Shown here piece by piece: positions 1 through 8,071 of a stretch of DNA of 64,000 nt. Source of the stretch: Bradyrhizobium sp. Ash2021 (GTDB taxonomy: Bacteria > Pseudomonadota > Alphaproteobacteria > Rhizobiales > Xanthobacteraceae); the NCBI RefSeq assembly GCF_031202265.1, contig NZ_CP100604.1:4136501-4200500 (forward strand), written 5' to 3'. A program made the position numbers and the translations under genes. Below the pieces are notes generated by a model, which saw nothing but the letters and a program-made list of their open reading frames with translations, was not told the origin of the DNA and did not search any database. Position 1 is the stretch's first letter, and the number at the start of each line of letters is the position of its first letter.

Positions 1-50
1 CACGCGCCGGCGAATGTGCGGTGAAAGGGCGATGAGGCGTTTATACGCCG

Positions 51-821
51 TTAGCGCTTGCGATCCAGAAAGCCCTGCATCAGCCGCTGCGGTTCGCCGG
101 TCAGGAACGATTGTCCGAACACGCCGACGCTCAAGTTGACGGATTCCGTCAACGGCAACTCTTCCCATTGCCGCAGTAGGGCCTTTTGCGTGCGCAGCGC
201 CTCGGGGCCGCATTCGAGCAAGGCCTTCACCGTGTGCTCCACCGCGGCGTCAAGGCCGCTTTGCGGCGCGACTACGTCGACGAGGCCCCAGCCGAGCGCG
301 GTCGGCGCGTCGATGTTTTCGGCCGTCATCACCAGCCAGCGGGCGCGGCCCCAGCCGATCAGCCGCGGCAGCAGCGCCGCGTGGATCACCGAGGGGATGC
401 CGACGCGCACCTCGGGCATGCCGAACATGGCATCATGGGCGGCAATCCGGAAATCGCAGGCGGCGGCCACTTCTAGCCCGCCGCCGAGGCACCAGCCGGG
501 CAGCCGCGCGATCACCGGCGCCGGAAAGTTTCGCACGGCTTCGCAGAGGTCGCGCAGCCGCGTGATGAAGGCTTCCGCGGATTTCTGCTCGAGTTTGGCC
601 ATCTCCTTGATGTCGGCGCCGCCGATCATGCTTTTTTCGCTCTGGCCGGCCAGGATCACCGCGCGGATGTCCTTGTCACCGGCGAGCTTCTCGAATCCCT
701 CGCGCACGCCGTCGGTGACGGCGGAACCGAGGATATTGAGGGAACCGGCGTTGCAGATGGTCAGGCGAACGACGCCGCGCGGATCGCGGTCGACGCCGCA
801 ATGGGGATTGAGCATGTCCAT
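51..821 (-). CDS. Enoyl-CoA hydratase/isomerase family protein
   Basis: A 256-residue crotonase-fold protein expected to hydrate or isomerise 2-enoyl-CoA thioesters in the cytosol. GGADIKEM (residues 67-74) and GGGLE (113-117) form the usual oxyanion hole. Glu117 and Glu137 (in MPEVRVGIPS) sit where the two catalytic glutamates of true hydratases lie. The frame is open up to 938, but the fold begins after the ATG at 821, so I place the start there; the upstream residues look like untranslated leader. It is divergent from the thioesterase gene at 960. It may supply the hydratase step missing from the valine operon nearby, but that is only inference. Confidence 0.85.
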   Translation of the reverse strand: MDMLNPHCGVDRDPRGVVRLTICNAGSLNILGSAVTDGVREGFEKLAGDKDIRAVILAGQSEKSMIGGADIKEMAKLEQKSAEAFITRLRDLCEAVRNFPAPVIARLPGWCLGGGLEVAAACDFRIAAHDAMFGMPEVRVGIPSVIHAALLPRLIGWGRARWLVMTAENIDAPTALGWGLVDVVAPQSGLDAAVEHTVKALLECGPEALRTQKALLRQWEELPLTESVNLSVGVFGQSFLTGEPQRLMQGFLDRKR

Positions 822-904
822 GGAAAGTCTCGGCAAACAGGGGGCGGATCGCGCCACTTCCCGGACAAAGCATGGCCTTGTCAAGGGACCGGGAGGCGGC
901 AGCG

Positions 905-933
905 TTGCGAAGGCGCGGCGGCTGTTGTAATAT
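905..933 (+). promoter_or_regulatory. Candidate sigma-70 promoter of the thioesterase gene
   Basis: TTGCGA at 905-910 and TAATAT at 928-933 are separated by 17 bases, a good housekeeping-type spacing, with the thioesterase ATG at 960. The stretch from the -10 box to the ATG closely resembles the leader of the next gene (see findings). Assigned by eye only. Confidence 0.4.
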
Positions 934-959
934 GACATTCATCATTCAATGGAGCCGTC

Positions 960-1535
960 ATGACGATCACCGATACCGCCGACCTGTTTTCGCCCGCCAC
1001 CCGCCGGGAGCGCGTGGTGGAGTGGCAGGCGCCGGGGCCGGTAGCGAAGGCCGCGGCCAAAATGTCCGGGCTGGAGGTGATGGGTGCGATCCGGGACGGC
1101 ATCCTGCCAGCGCCGCCGATGGCGCGGCTGATCGGCTTTCGCATGACCGTGGCCGAGCCGGGGCGGATCGTGATGGAATTGGCGCCCCATGAGAGCCTGG
1201 AGAACACGATCGGCCTGCTGCATGGTGCTACCGCCGCGGCCTTGCTGGACACCGCCATGGGCTGCGCGATCTCGACCATGCTGCCGGCGGGACAGACCTC
1301 GGTCACCCTCGACCTGAAACTGACTTATTTGCGGTCGCTGTCGGTTCGTTCTGGGACAATTCAGGCCGAAGGAAAAGTCGTAAAACTCGGTCGCCAGACC
1401 AGCTACGCCGAGGGTTTCGTCCGCGACGGCGCGGGTCATCTTGCGGTGCACTCAACCGCGACCTTTTCGATGATCGGCGCGGGGGAAAACGCGAAATTGA
1501 TGCAGCTTTTCCGGGGCACAACTGCTATTATATGA
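960..1535 (+). CDS. PaaI-type hotdog thioesterase
   Basis: A 191-residue single hotdog-domain protein, likely hydrolysing an aryl- or acyl-CoA thioester. The hotdog helix motif GLLHGATAAALLDTAMG (about residues 84-100) is the PaaI-family signature, followed by the strand TLDLKLTYLRSL. The N-terminal 35 residues precede the domain and are rich in Arg and Ala. It lies 24 bases upstream of a TetR-type regulator gene on the same strand, and the two genes have matching leader sequences, so co-regulation by that TetR protein is plausible. The substrate cannot be told from the sequence. Confidence 0.8.
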   Translation: MTITDTADLFSPATRRERVVEWQAPGPVAKAAAKMSGLEVMGAIRDGILPAPPMARLIGFRMTVAEPGRIVMELAPHESLENTIGLLHGATAAALLDTAMGCAISTMLPAGQTSVTLDLKLTYLRSLSVRSGTIQAEGKVVKLGRQTSYAEGFVRDGAGHLAVHSTATFSMIGAGENAKLMQLFRGTTAII

Positions 1536-1559
1536 CTGCAAACATCCAATGAGACCCCC

Positions 1560-2174
1560 ATGCGATATTCCAGGGAACACAAGCAGGAAACCCACGCGCG
1601 GATCGTGAAGAAGGCCTCGGTCCGGCTTCGCGAGAAGGGCGCGCACGGCATCGGCGTCGCCGATCTGATGAAGGAGGCCGGCCTGACCCATGGCGGTTTC
1701 TACGCGCATTTCGATTCGCGCGAAGCGCTGGTGATCGAGGCCTTTGCCTATGCGATGGACCGCTCCACCGAGCGCTGGCGCAAGATCGCCGAAACGACGC
1801 CGCCGAACAAACGTCTGGCCACCATCGTCGAAACCTATCTAAACCCGGTGCATCGCGACGATCCCGGCAATGGCTGCGCGGTGCCGTCGCTGGGCGCGGA
1901 AATCGCCCGCGAAAGCCCGAAGACCCGCCGGGCGTTTGCCGCCAAGCTGGAACAGATGATCGACATGATGGCCGATCAGATATCAGATGTTCCGCGGAAG
2001 ACCGCGCGCAGGCGGGCGATAGCGGCGCTTGCGACCATGATGGGGACGCTGGTGCTGGCCCGCATCGCCGGCAGCGGTGAGTTTTCCGAAGAGGTCCTCG
2101 GCGCCGGTCGTGAGGCGGTGCTCGGCCGTGCCGCAGCGGCAAAGCCGGTGGCGAAGAAGCCACGGGCGAATTAA
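1560..2174 (+). CDS. TetR/AcrR family transcriptional regulator
   Basis: A 204-residue regulator. The N-terminal helix-turn-helix reads VADLMKEAGLTHGGFYAHF (about residues 37-55), the classical TetR recognition helix. The C-terminal ligand domain is helical and ends in a basic, alanine- and lysine-rich tail. It follows the thioesterase gene after only 24 bases. Its own leader copies the spacing and much of the sequence of the thioesterase leader, which suggests that both are bound by the same repressor, possibly itself. An acyl-CoA ligand would fit the context but is inferred. Confidence 0.88.
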   Translation: MRYSREHKQETHARIVKKASVRLREKGAHGIGVADLMKEAGLTHGGFYAHFDSREALVIEAFAYAMDRSTERWRKIAETTPPNKRLATIVETYLNPVHRDDPGNGCAVPSLGAEIARESPKTRRAFAAKLEQMIDMMADQISDVPRKTARRRAIAALATMMGTLVLARIAGSGEFSEEVLGAGREAVLGRAAAAKPVAKKPRAN

Positions 2175-2228
2175 GGACGGCGGCCCTATGCGCGTTGTCC
2201 CGACGTTCGCCGGGACGGCGTGGTGGGT

Positions 2229-3143
2229 TTACGGCCCGCTGAACAGCGCGCGCTCGGCTTCCACGGTCTCGTAGATGTAATCGGCCACCGCACGGATCCG
2301 CGCCAGATCCTTGCTGTCGGCGTGCATCAATAGCCAGAAGGTGCGCGTGATCCTGACCTCGTTCGGCAACACCGCGCGCAGTTCGGGGTGCGACGTCGCC
2401 ATGAAATGCGGCAGCACCGCGATCCCGAAGCCGGCAATGGTGGCGTTGAGCTGCGCGATCAAATTGGCACTGCGGAACTTTGCGGAAATCTTCGGCGAGA
2501 CCTGCGGGAGATAATCCAGTTCCGGCGTGAACAATAGTTCCTCGATGTAGCCGACGAAGCGATGCCTGGGCAGGTCGCCGCGGGCGGTGATGTCAGGTGC
2601 GCGGTCGAGATAGGCTGGCGCGGCATAAAGCCCGAGGCTGTAATCCAGCAGCTTGCGGCCGACGATGCGGCCTTCCTTCGGCATCGACAGGCTGATCGCG
2701 ATATCGGCCTCGCGCTTCGACAGGCTGAACAGCCGGGCGGTGGCGACGAGCTGCAGATCGAGATCGGGATAACGCTCGGTGAATTGCACCAGCCGCGAGG
2801 CCAGGAAGTGGCTGCCAAAGCCGTCGGGCGCGCCGATCCGCACCGTGCCGGTCAGATGCGCCCGCGAGCCGCCGACGGCCTCCTGGTTGGCGACGATGGT
2901 CGATTCCAGCGCCTCCGCGCTGTCGGCGACGCGCTGGCCGGCCTCGGTCAGCAAATATCCGGTCTTGCGGCGGTCAAACAGTTTTGCGGAGAGATGCCGT
3001 TCCAGCCGGTCGACACGCCGGATCACTGTGGCATGATCGACGCCGAGCTGTTTTGCGGCAGCCGAAACCGATCCGCCGCGGACAATCGCCAGCACGAAGC
3101 GGAAGTCGTCCCAATCGATCGTTCCGCCGCCTTGATCCAGCAT
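2229..3143 (-). CDS. LysR family transcriptional regulator (divergent from valine operon)
   Basis: A 304-residue LysR-type regulator. The winged helix-turn-helix spans roughly residues 9-66 (SVSAAAKQLGVDHATVIRRV is the helix-turn-helix), followed by a periplasmic-binding-protein-like effector domain (VRIGAPDGFGSHFLASRLV onward). The frame is open to a TTG at 3185, but the ATG at 3143 places the helix-turn-helix at the usual distance from the N terminus. It is transcribed away from mmsA across a 100-base intergenic region, the typical arrangement for a LysR activator of the adjacent operon. The inducer is unknown; a valine breakdown intermediate would fit. Confidence 0.88.
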   Translation of the reverse strand: MLDQGGGTIDWDDFRFVLAIVRGGSVSAAAKQLGVDHATVIRRVDRLERHLSAKLFDRRKTGYLLTEAGQRVADSAEALESTIVANQEAVGGSRAHLTGTVRIGAPDGFGSHFLASRLVQFTERYPDLDLQLVATARLFSLSKREADIAISLSMPKEGRIVGRKLLDYSLGLYAAPAYLDRAPDITARGDLPRHRFVGYIEELLFTPELDYLPQVSPKISAKFRSANLIAQLNATIAGFGIAVLPHFMATSHPELRAVLPNEVRITRTFWLLMHADSKDLARIRAVADYIYETVEAERALFSGP

Positions 3144-3243
3144 TTCCGCACATCTATGGTGCAATATATCGGACTTGTATCCCAAGAAATGCGGGTCAAA
3201 AAGGCTTTAAAGCGAACTAGCCAGGGCCTCAGGGAGAAGATTC

Positions 3244-4740
3244 ATGCGTTCAATCGGACATTTCATCGGTGGCAAAGAGGTCAAGGGCACGTCCGGACGG
3301 ACGGCCGACGTGTTTGAGCCAATGACCGGCGACGTCCAGGCCAAGGTGGCGCTGGCATCCAAGGCCGAGGTTCGTACCGCGGTGGAGAACGCCAAGGCCG
3401 CGCAGGTGGACTGGGCTAATACCAATCCGCAGCGCCGCGCCCGCGTCATGATGAAGTTCCTCGAACTCGCGCAGCGCGATTACGACAAGCTCGCCGATTT
3501 GCTGGCGCGCGAGCACGGCAAGACCGTTCCCGATGCCAAGGGCGATATCCAGCGCGGGCTCGAAGTGGTCGAATTCGCCTGTGGAATTCCGCATCTGATG
3601 AAGGGCGAATACACCGAGGGCGCCGGCCCCGGCATCGACATCTATTCAATGCGGCAGCCGCTCGGCGTCGTCGCCGGCATCACGCCGTTCAACTTCCCGG
3701 CGATGATCCCGATGTGGAAATTCGCGCCCGCGATCGCCTGCGGCAATGCGTTTATCCTGAAACCGTCGGAGCGCGATCCCGGCGTGCCGATGATGCTGGC
3801 GGCCTTGATGATCGAGGCCGGCCTGCCGCCCGGCATCCTCAACGTCGTCAATGGCGACAAGGAAGCGGTCGATGCCATTTTGGACGATCCCGATATCAGG
3901 GCGGTCGGCTTCGTCGGCTCCTCGCCGATCGCGCAATATATCTATGAGCGCGCCGCCGCCACCGGCAAACGCGCGCAGTGTTTTGGCGGCGCCAAGAATC
4001 ACGCCATCGTGATGCCGGATGCCGACATGGAGCAGACCGTCGACGCCCTGATCGGCGCGGGCTACGGCTCGGCCGGCGAACGCTGCATGGCGATCTCGGT
4101 TGCGGTGCCCGTCGGCAAGACCACTGCCGACCGCCTGATGGAGAAACTGATTCCGCGCGTCGAATCCCTGAAGATCGGCACCTCGATCGATCCGTCGGCG
4201 GATTACGGCCCGCTGGTGACCAAGGAAGCGCTCAACCGCGTCCGGAATTACGTCGACATCGGCATCAAGGAAGGCGCCACACTGGCGGTCGACGGCCGCG
4301 GCTTCAAGATGCAGGGCTATGAAAACGGCTTCTATATGGGCGGCTGCCTGTTCGACAACGTCACCAAGGACATGCGGATCTACAAGGAAGAGATATTTGG
4401 ACCGGTGTTGTCGGTGGTGCGCGCGCACGACTACAACGAAGCGCTGGCGCTGCCGTCGGACCATGATTACGGCAACGGGGTTGCGATCTTCACCCGCGAC
4501 GGCGACGCCGCGCGCGATTTCGCCGCCAAGGTGAACGTCGGCATGGTCGGCATCAACGTGCCGATCCCGGTGCCGATCGCCTATTACACTTTTGGCGGCT
4601 GGAAGAAGTCCGGTTTTGGCGATCTCAACCAGCACGGTCCGGATTCGATCCGCTTCTACACCAAGACCAAGACCATCACCTCGCGCTGGCCGTCCGGCGT
4701 CAAGGAGGGCGCGGAGTTCTCGATTCCGACCATGAACTAA
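3244..4740 (+). CDS. mmsA: Methylmalonate-semialdehyde dehydrogenase (CoA-acylating)
   Basis: A 498-residue aldehyde dehydrogenase that converts methylmalonate semialdehyde, NAD+ and CoA to propionyl-CoA and CO2, the last step of valine catabolism. The N terminus MRSIGHFIGGKEV and the block QPLGVVAGITPFNFPAM are typical of MmsA. The catalytic cysteine is Cys281 in AGERCMAIS. The C-terminal KKSGFGDLNQHG block also matches the family. A good ribosome binding site (AGGGAGAAG, 3231-3239) supports the ATG. First gene of a four-gene operon, with 11 bases to the acyl-CoA dehydrogenase. Confidence 0.95.
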   Translation: MRSIGHFIGGKEVKGTSGRTADVFEPMTGDVQAKVALASKAEVRTAVENAKAAQVDWANTNPQRRARVMMKFLELAQRDYDKLADLLAREHGKTVPDAKGDIQRGLEVVEFACGIPHLMKGEYTEGAGPGIDIYSMRQPLGVVAGITPFNFPAMIPMWKFAPAIACGNAFILKPSERDPGVPMMLAALMIEAGLPPGILNVVNGDKEAVDAILDDPDIRAVGFVGSSPIAQYIYERAAATGKRAQCFGGAKNHAIVMPDADMEQTVDALIGAGYGSAGERCMAISVAVPVGKTTADRLMEKLIPRVESLKIGTSIDPSADYGPLVTKEALNRVRNYVDIGIKEGATLAVDGRGFKMQGYENGFYMGGCLFDNVTKDMRIYKEEIFGPVLSVVRAHDYNEALALPSDHDYGNGVAIFTRDGDAARDFAAKVNVGMVGINVPIPVPIAYYTFGGWKKSGFGDLNQHGPDSIRFYTKTKTITSRWPSGVKEGAEFSIPTMN

Positions 4741-4751
4741 TCACGACGGAA

Positions 4752-5897
4752 ATGCATTTCGCTCTCAACGAGGACCAGATTGCGGTTCGCGATATGGCGC
4801 GGGAATTCGCCGCGGAAAAAATCGCGCCGCATGCGATCCGCTGGGACGAGGAGAAGCATTTTCCGGTCGACGTGATGCGCGAAGCCGCCAAGCTCGGCAT
4901 CGGCGGCGTCTATATCAGGGATGACGTCGGCGGCTCGGCGCTGACGCGGTTCGACGCGGCGCTGATCTTCGAGGCGCTGGCACAGGGCTGCCCGACGGTG
5001 TCGGCGTTCATCTCGATCCACAACATGGCGTCGTGGATGATCGATGCTTATGGCAATGACACCCAGCGCCAAAAGTGGTTGCCGAAGCTCTGCACCATGG
5101 AGCTGTTGGCCAGCTACTGCCTGACCGAGCCCGGCTCCGGCTCGGACGCCGCGGCGCTGCGCACCCGCGCGGTGCGCGACGGCGATCATTACGTGCTCAA
5201 CGGCCAAAAACAGTTCATCTCCGGCGCCGGCAAGGGCGACGTCTATGTCGTGATGGTGCGGACCGGCGCCGACGGCCCTGGCGGCATCTCGACGCTGGTG
5301 ATCGACGGCGACACGCCCGGCCTCTCGTTTGGCGCCAACGAACGCAAGATGGGCTGGAATGCGCAGCCGACCCGCGCGGTGATTTTTGAGAATGCCCGCG
5401 TCCCCGTTGAAAACAGACTCGGCGAGGAGGGCATCGGCTTCAAGATCGCGATGGCCGGCCTCGACGGCGGCCGCATCAATATCGCGGCGTGCTCGCTCGG
5501 CGGCGCGCAAAACGCGCTCGACAAATCGCTCGCCTACATGAAAGAGCGCAAGGCGTTCGGAAAACGCCTCGACGAATTCCAGGCGCTGCAGTTTCGCCTG
5601 GCCGACATGGCGACCGAGCTGGAGGCGGCGCGCACCTTCGTGTGGCGCGCGGCTGCCGCGCTCGACCGCAAGGACGCGGATGCGACCATGCTGTGCGCGA
5701 TGGCCAAGCGTTTTGGTACCGATGTCGGCTTTGAAGTCGCCAATCAGGCGCTGCAATTGCACGGCGGCTATGGCTATCTCAGCGAATACGGCATCGAAAA
5801 GATCGTCCGCGATTTGCGCGTGCACCAGATCCTGGAAGGAACCAACGAGATCATGCGGCTGATCGTCTCGAGAAAACTGATCGAGGGGACGCGATGA
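4752..5897 (+). CDS. Acyl-CoA dehydrogenase, probably isobutyryl-CoA dehydrogenase
   Basis: A 381-residue FAD-dependent acyl-CoA dehydrogenase. It carries CLTEPGSGSDAAALRT (flavin-binding strand region), and the C-terminal LEGTNEIMR block with Glu362 at the position of the usual catalytic base. Its place between mmsA and the 3-hydroxyisobutyryl-CoA hydrolase gene argues strongly for the isobutyryl-CoA to methacrylyl-CoA step of valine degradation (ACAD8-like). The family alone would allow other short or branched-chain substrates. Its stop overlaps the start of the next gene by four bases (ATGA), showing translational coupling. Confidence 0.88.
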   Translation: MHFALNEDQIAVRDMAREFAAEKIAPHAIRWDEEKHFPVDVMREAAKLGIGGVYIRDDVGGSALTRFDAALIFEALAQGCPTVSAFISIHNMASWMIDAYGNDTQRQKWLPKLCTMELLASYCLTEPGSGSDAAALRTRAVRDGDHYVLNGQKQFISGAGKGDVYVVMVRTGADGPGGISTLVIDGDTPGLSFGANERKMGWNAQPTRAVIFENARVPVENRLGEEGIGFKIAMAGLDGGRINIAACSLGGAQNALDKSLAYMKERKAFGKRLDEFQALQFRLADMATELEAARTFVWRAAAALDRKDADATMLCAMAKRFGTDVGFEVANQALQLHGGYGYLSEYGIEKIVRDLRVHQILEGTNEIMRLIVSRKLIEGTR

Positions 5898-6976
5898 CGG
5901 CCGCCGCTGCCATCACCGAATCCGAAGGCGACCTGATCGCGCGCCGCGAAGGTACTGCCGGCATCATCCGCCTCAACCGGCCCAAGGCGATCAATGCGGT
6001 GACGCTGGAGATGTTTCGCGACATCGACAAGGCGCTTGATCGTTTCGAAGCCGATCCCGAGGTGGCCGTGATCGTGCTGGAAGGCGCCGGCGAACGCGGC
6101 CTCTGCGCCGGCGGCGATATCCGCGCGCTCTGGGAAAGCTCGAAGGTGAAGGGCGATCTCGGCAAGATCCTTTGGCGCGAGGAATACATCCTCAACGACC
6201 GCATCGCCAGGTTTGCAAAGCCCTATGTGGCCTTCATGGACGGCATCGTAATGGGCGGCGGCGTTGGCCTGTCAGCCCATAGCGCCCATCGCGTCGTGAC
6301 CGAGAAGACAAAACTGGCGATGCCGGAAGTCGGCCTCGGCTTCTTTCCCGACGTCGGCGGAACCTGGCTACTGTCGCATTCGCCGGGCGAGATCGGCACT
6401 TATTTTGGCTTGACCGGGCAGACCATGAATGGCCCCGACGCGATCTATGCGCGGTTCGCCGATGCCGTGGTGCCGTCGGGCACGTTGGCGGCGTTGCGCG
6501 AGGCGCTCACCAAAGTGCGGCCGGGGACAACCTCCAGCGACGTCAAAACCCTGATCGACGGTTTTGCGACCGGTGCGGCCTCGGGTCCTGTCGCTGCCAA
6601 CCAGGCGAAGATCGATGCCTGGTTCGGGCATGACCAGATGGAAGATATCGTCGCCGCACTTCAGCGCGACGGCTCCGAGCTGGCGCAATCCACATTGAAG
6701 ACGCTGAACGAGAAATCGCCGCGCGGCATGGTGGTGACACTCAAACTGCTGCGGTTGGCGCGGGCGTCGTCGTCGCTGGAAGAGTGCCTGGTGCGGGAAT
6801 ATCGCGCGGCGCTGGAAGTTTTTGCCAGCGACGATTTTCGCGAAGGGGTGCGCGCCGCCGTGATCGACAAGGACCGCAGTCCAAAATGGTCGCCGCCGCG
6901 GATTGAAGATGTGACGCCGGAAATGGTGGCGCCTTACTTCGCCGAGATCGGCGCCGACGAACTGAAATTCGGCTAA
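5894..6976 (+). CDS. 3-hydroxyisobutyryl-CoA hydrolase (crotonase fold)
   Basis: A 360-residue crotonase-superfamily hydrolase, longer than ordinary enoyl-CoA hydratases and of HIBCH size. Signature blocks are GLCAGGDIRALWES and MGGGVGLSAHSAHRV for the oxyanion hole, then MPEVGLGFFPDVGGTWLL, the sequence that distinguishes HIBCH-type hydrolases from hydratases. It releases 3-hydroxyisobutyrate for the dehydrogenase encoded next. It overlaps the upstream acyl-CoA dehydrogenase gene by four bases and is followed after 32 bases by mmsB. Confidence 0.92.
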   Translation: MTAAAAITESEGDLIARREGTAGIIRLNRPKAINAVTLEMFRDIDKALDRFEADPEVAVIVLEGAGERGLCAGGDIRALWESSKVKGDLGKILWREEYILNDRIARFAKPYVAFMDGIVMGGGVGLSAHSAHRVVTEKTKLAMPEVGLGFFPDVGGTWLLSHSPGEIGTYFGLTGQTMNGPDAIYARFADAVVPSGTLAALREALTKVRPGTTSSDVKTLIDGFATGAASGPVAANQAKIDAWFGHDQMEDIVAALQRDGSELAQSTLKTLNEKSPRGMVVTLKLLRLARASSSLEECLVREYRAALEVFASDDFREGVRAAVIDKDRSPKWSPPRIEDVTPEMVAPYFAEIGADELKFG

Positions 6977-7008
6977 ATCAAACCAGAAACGTCCGGGAGG
7001 AAATCGAG

Positions 7009-7896
7009 ATGGCAAATATCGCATTCATTGGCCTCGGCAATATGGGCGGCCCGATGGCGGCCAATCTGGTCAAGGCCGGCCACAAGGTGACCGCGTTCGA
7101 TCTGGTCGAAGCCTCCAAAAATCAGGCCAGGAGCGATGGCGCTGCGATCGCCGACAGCGCGGTGGCGGCCGTGAAGGGCGCCGACACCGTGATCACGATG
7201 CTGCCCGCAGGCAAGCACGTGATTTCGGTCTGGACCGATGTCATTCCGTCCATGGCGAAGGGGGCGCTGATCATCGATTGCTCGACCATCGACGTTGAAA
7301 GCGCCAAAGCGGCGCATGCGCTCGCCGCCAAGCACGGCATGGCGTCGGTCGACGCCCCGGTGTCCGGCGGCACTGGCGGCGCCAAGGGCGCGACGCTGAC
7401 CTTTATGTGCGGCGGCGAGGACAAGGCTTTCGCGGCGGCAAAACCCGTGCTGGAAAACATGGGCAAGAGACTCGTGCATTGCGGCGCCGCCGGCGCAGGT
7501 CAGGCGGCGAAAATCTGTAACAACATGATTCTTGCCATTTCCATGATCGGGGTCGGCGAAGCATTTTCGCTCGCGGAGAAGCTCGGCCTGTCGCACCAGG
7601 CGCTGTTCGACGTCGCCTCGACCTCGTCAGGGCAGTGCTGGGCGCTGACGTCTTATTGTCCGGTTCCCGGTCCGGTGCCGACGTCGCCCGCCAACAACGG
7701 CTACAAGCCCGGTTTCGCCTCGGCGCTGATGGTGAAGGACTTGACGCTGGCGCAGGATGCGGCCAAGGCGGTCGGGGCGGCAACGCCGCTCGGCAAGCAC
7801 GCGCAGGAGATCTATAAGGCGTTCGACGCGGCCGGAAACGGCGGGGTCGACTTTTCCGGAATTATCCAGCACGTTCGGAGCCTCGCCGGAAAGTGA
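7009..7896 (+). CDS. mmsB: 3-hydroxyisobutyrate dehydrogenase
   Basis: A 295-residue beta-hydroxyacid dehydrogenase that oxidises 3-hydroxyisobutyrate to methylmalonate semialdehyde with NAD+. It begins with the Rossmann motif GLGNMGGPMAANL. It also has the substrate-binding block DAPVSGGTGGAK and the conserved catalytic lysine Lys168 in GQAAKICNNM. A clear ribosome binding site (GGGAGGAAA, just before 7009) supports the start. It closes the valine operon; its product is the substrate of MmsA encoded by the first gene. Confidence 0.95.
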   Translation: MANIAFIGLGNMGGPMAANLVKAGHKVTAFDLVEASKNQARSDGAAIADSAVAAVKGADTVITMLPAGKHVISVWTDVIPSMAKGALIIDCSTIDVESAKAAHALAAKHGMASVDAPVSGGTGGAKGATLTFMCGGEDKAFAAAKPVLENMGKRLVHCGAAGAGQAAKICNNMILAISMIGVGEAFSLAEKLGLSHQALFDVASTSSGQCWALTSYCPVPGPVPTSPANNGYKPGFASALMVKDLTLAQDAAKAVGAATPLGKHAQEIYKAFDAAGNGGVDFSGIIQHVRSLAGK

Positions 7897-7902
7897 TTTT
7901 CC

Positions 7903-8040
7903 GGTGTCATCCCGGCGCAACGGCTTTGCCGTTGTCGCTGGAGGTGCGAGCGCTTGCGAGCCTCGAAGGATGACAGGGTTGGGTGTATGTGGTCCATCCT
8001 TCGAGACGCCGCGTAGACGCGGCTCCTCAGGATGACGGCT
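7903..8040. repeat. Intergenic palindromic repeat, CATCCTTCGAGACGC family (copy 1)
   Basis: Two inverted blocks lie between mmsB and the acyl-CoA synthetase gene: CCTCGAAGGATGAC near 7962-7975 faces CCATCCTTCGAGACGC at about 7993-8008. The element ends in GCTCCTCAGGATGAC. A second copy of the family lies at 21055-21155. I recognise it as a common intergenic repeat of Bradyrhizobium-type genomes. It may act as a transcript end for the mms operon. Confidence 0.7.
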
Positions 8041-8071
8041 GTAAACGCGGTGCGACCGTTCAGGGCTTAAC

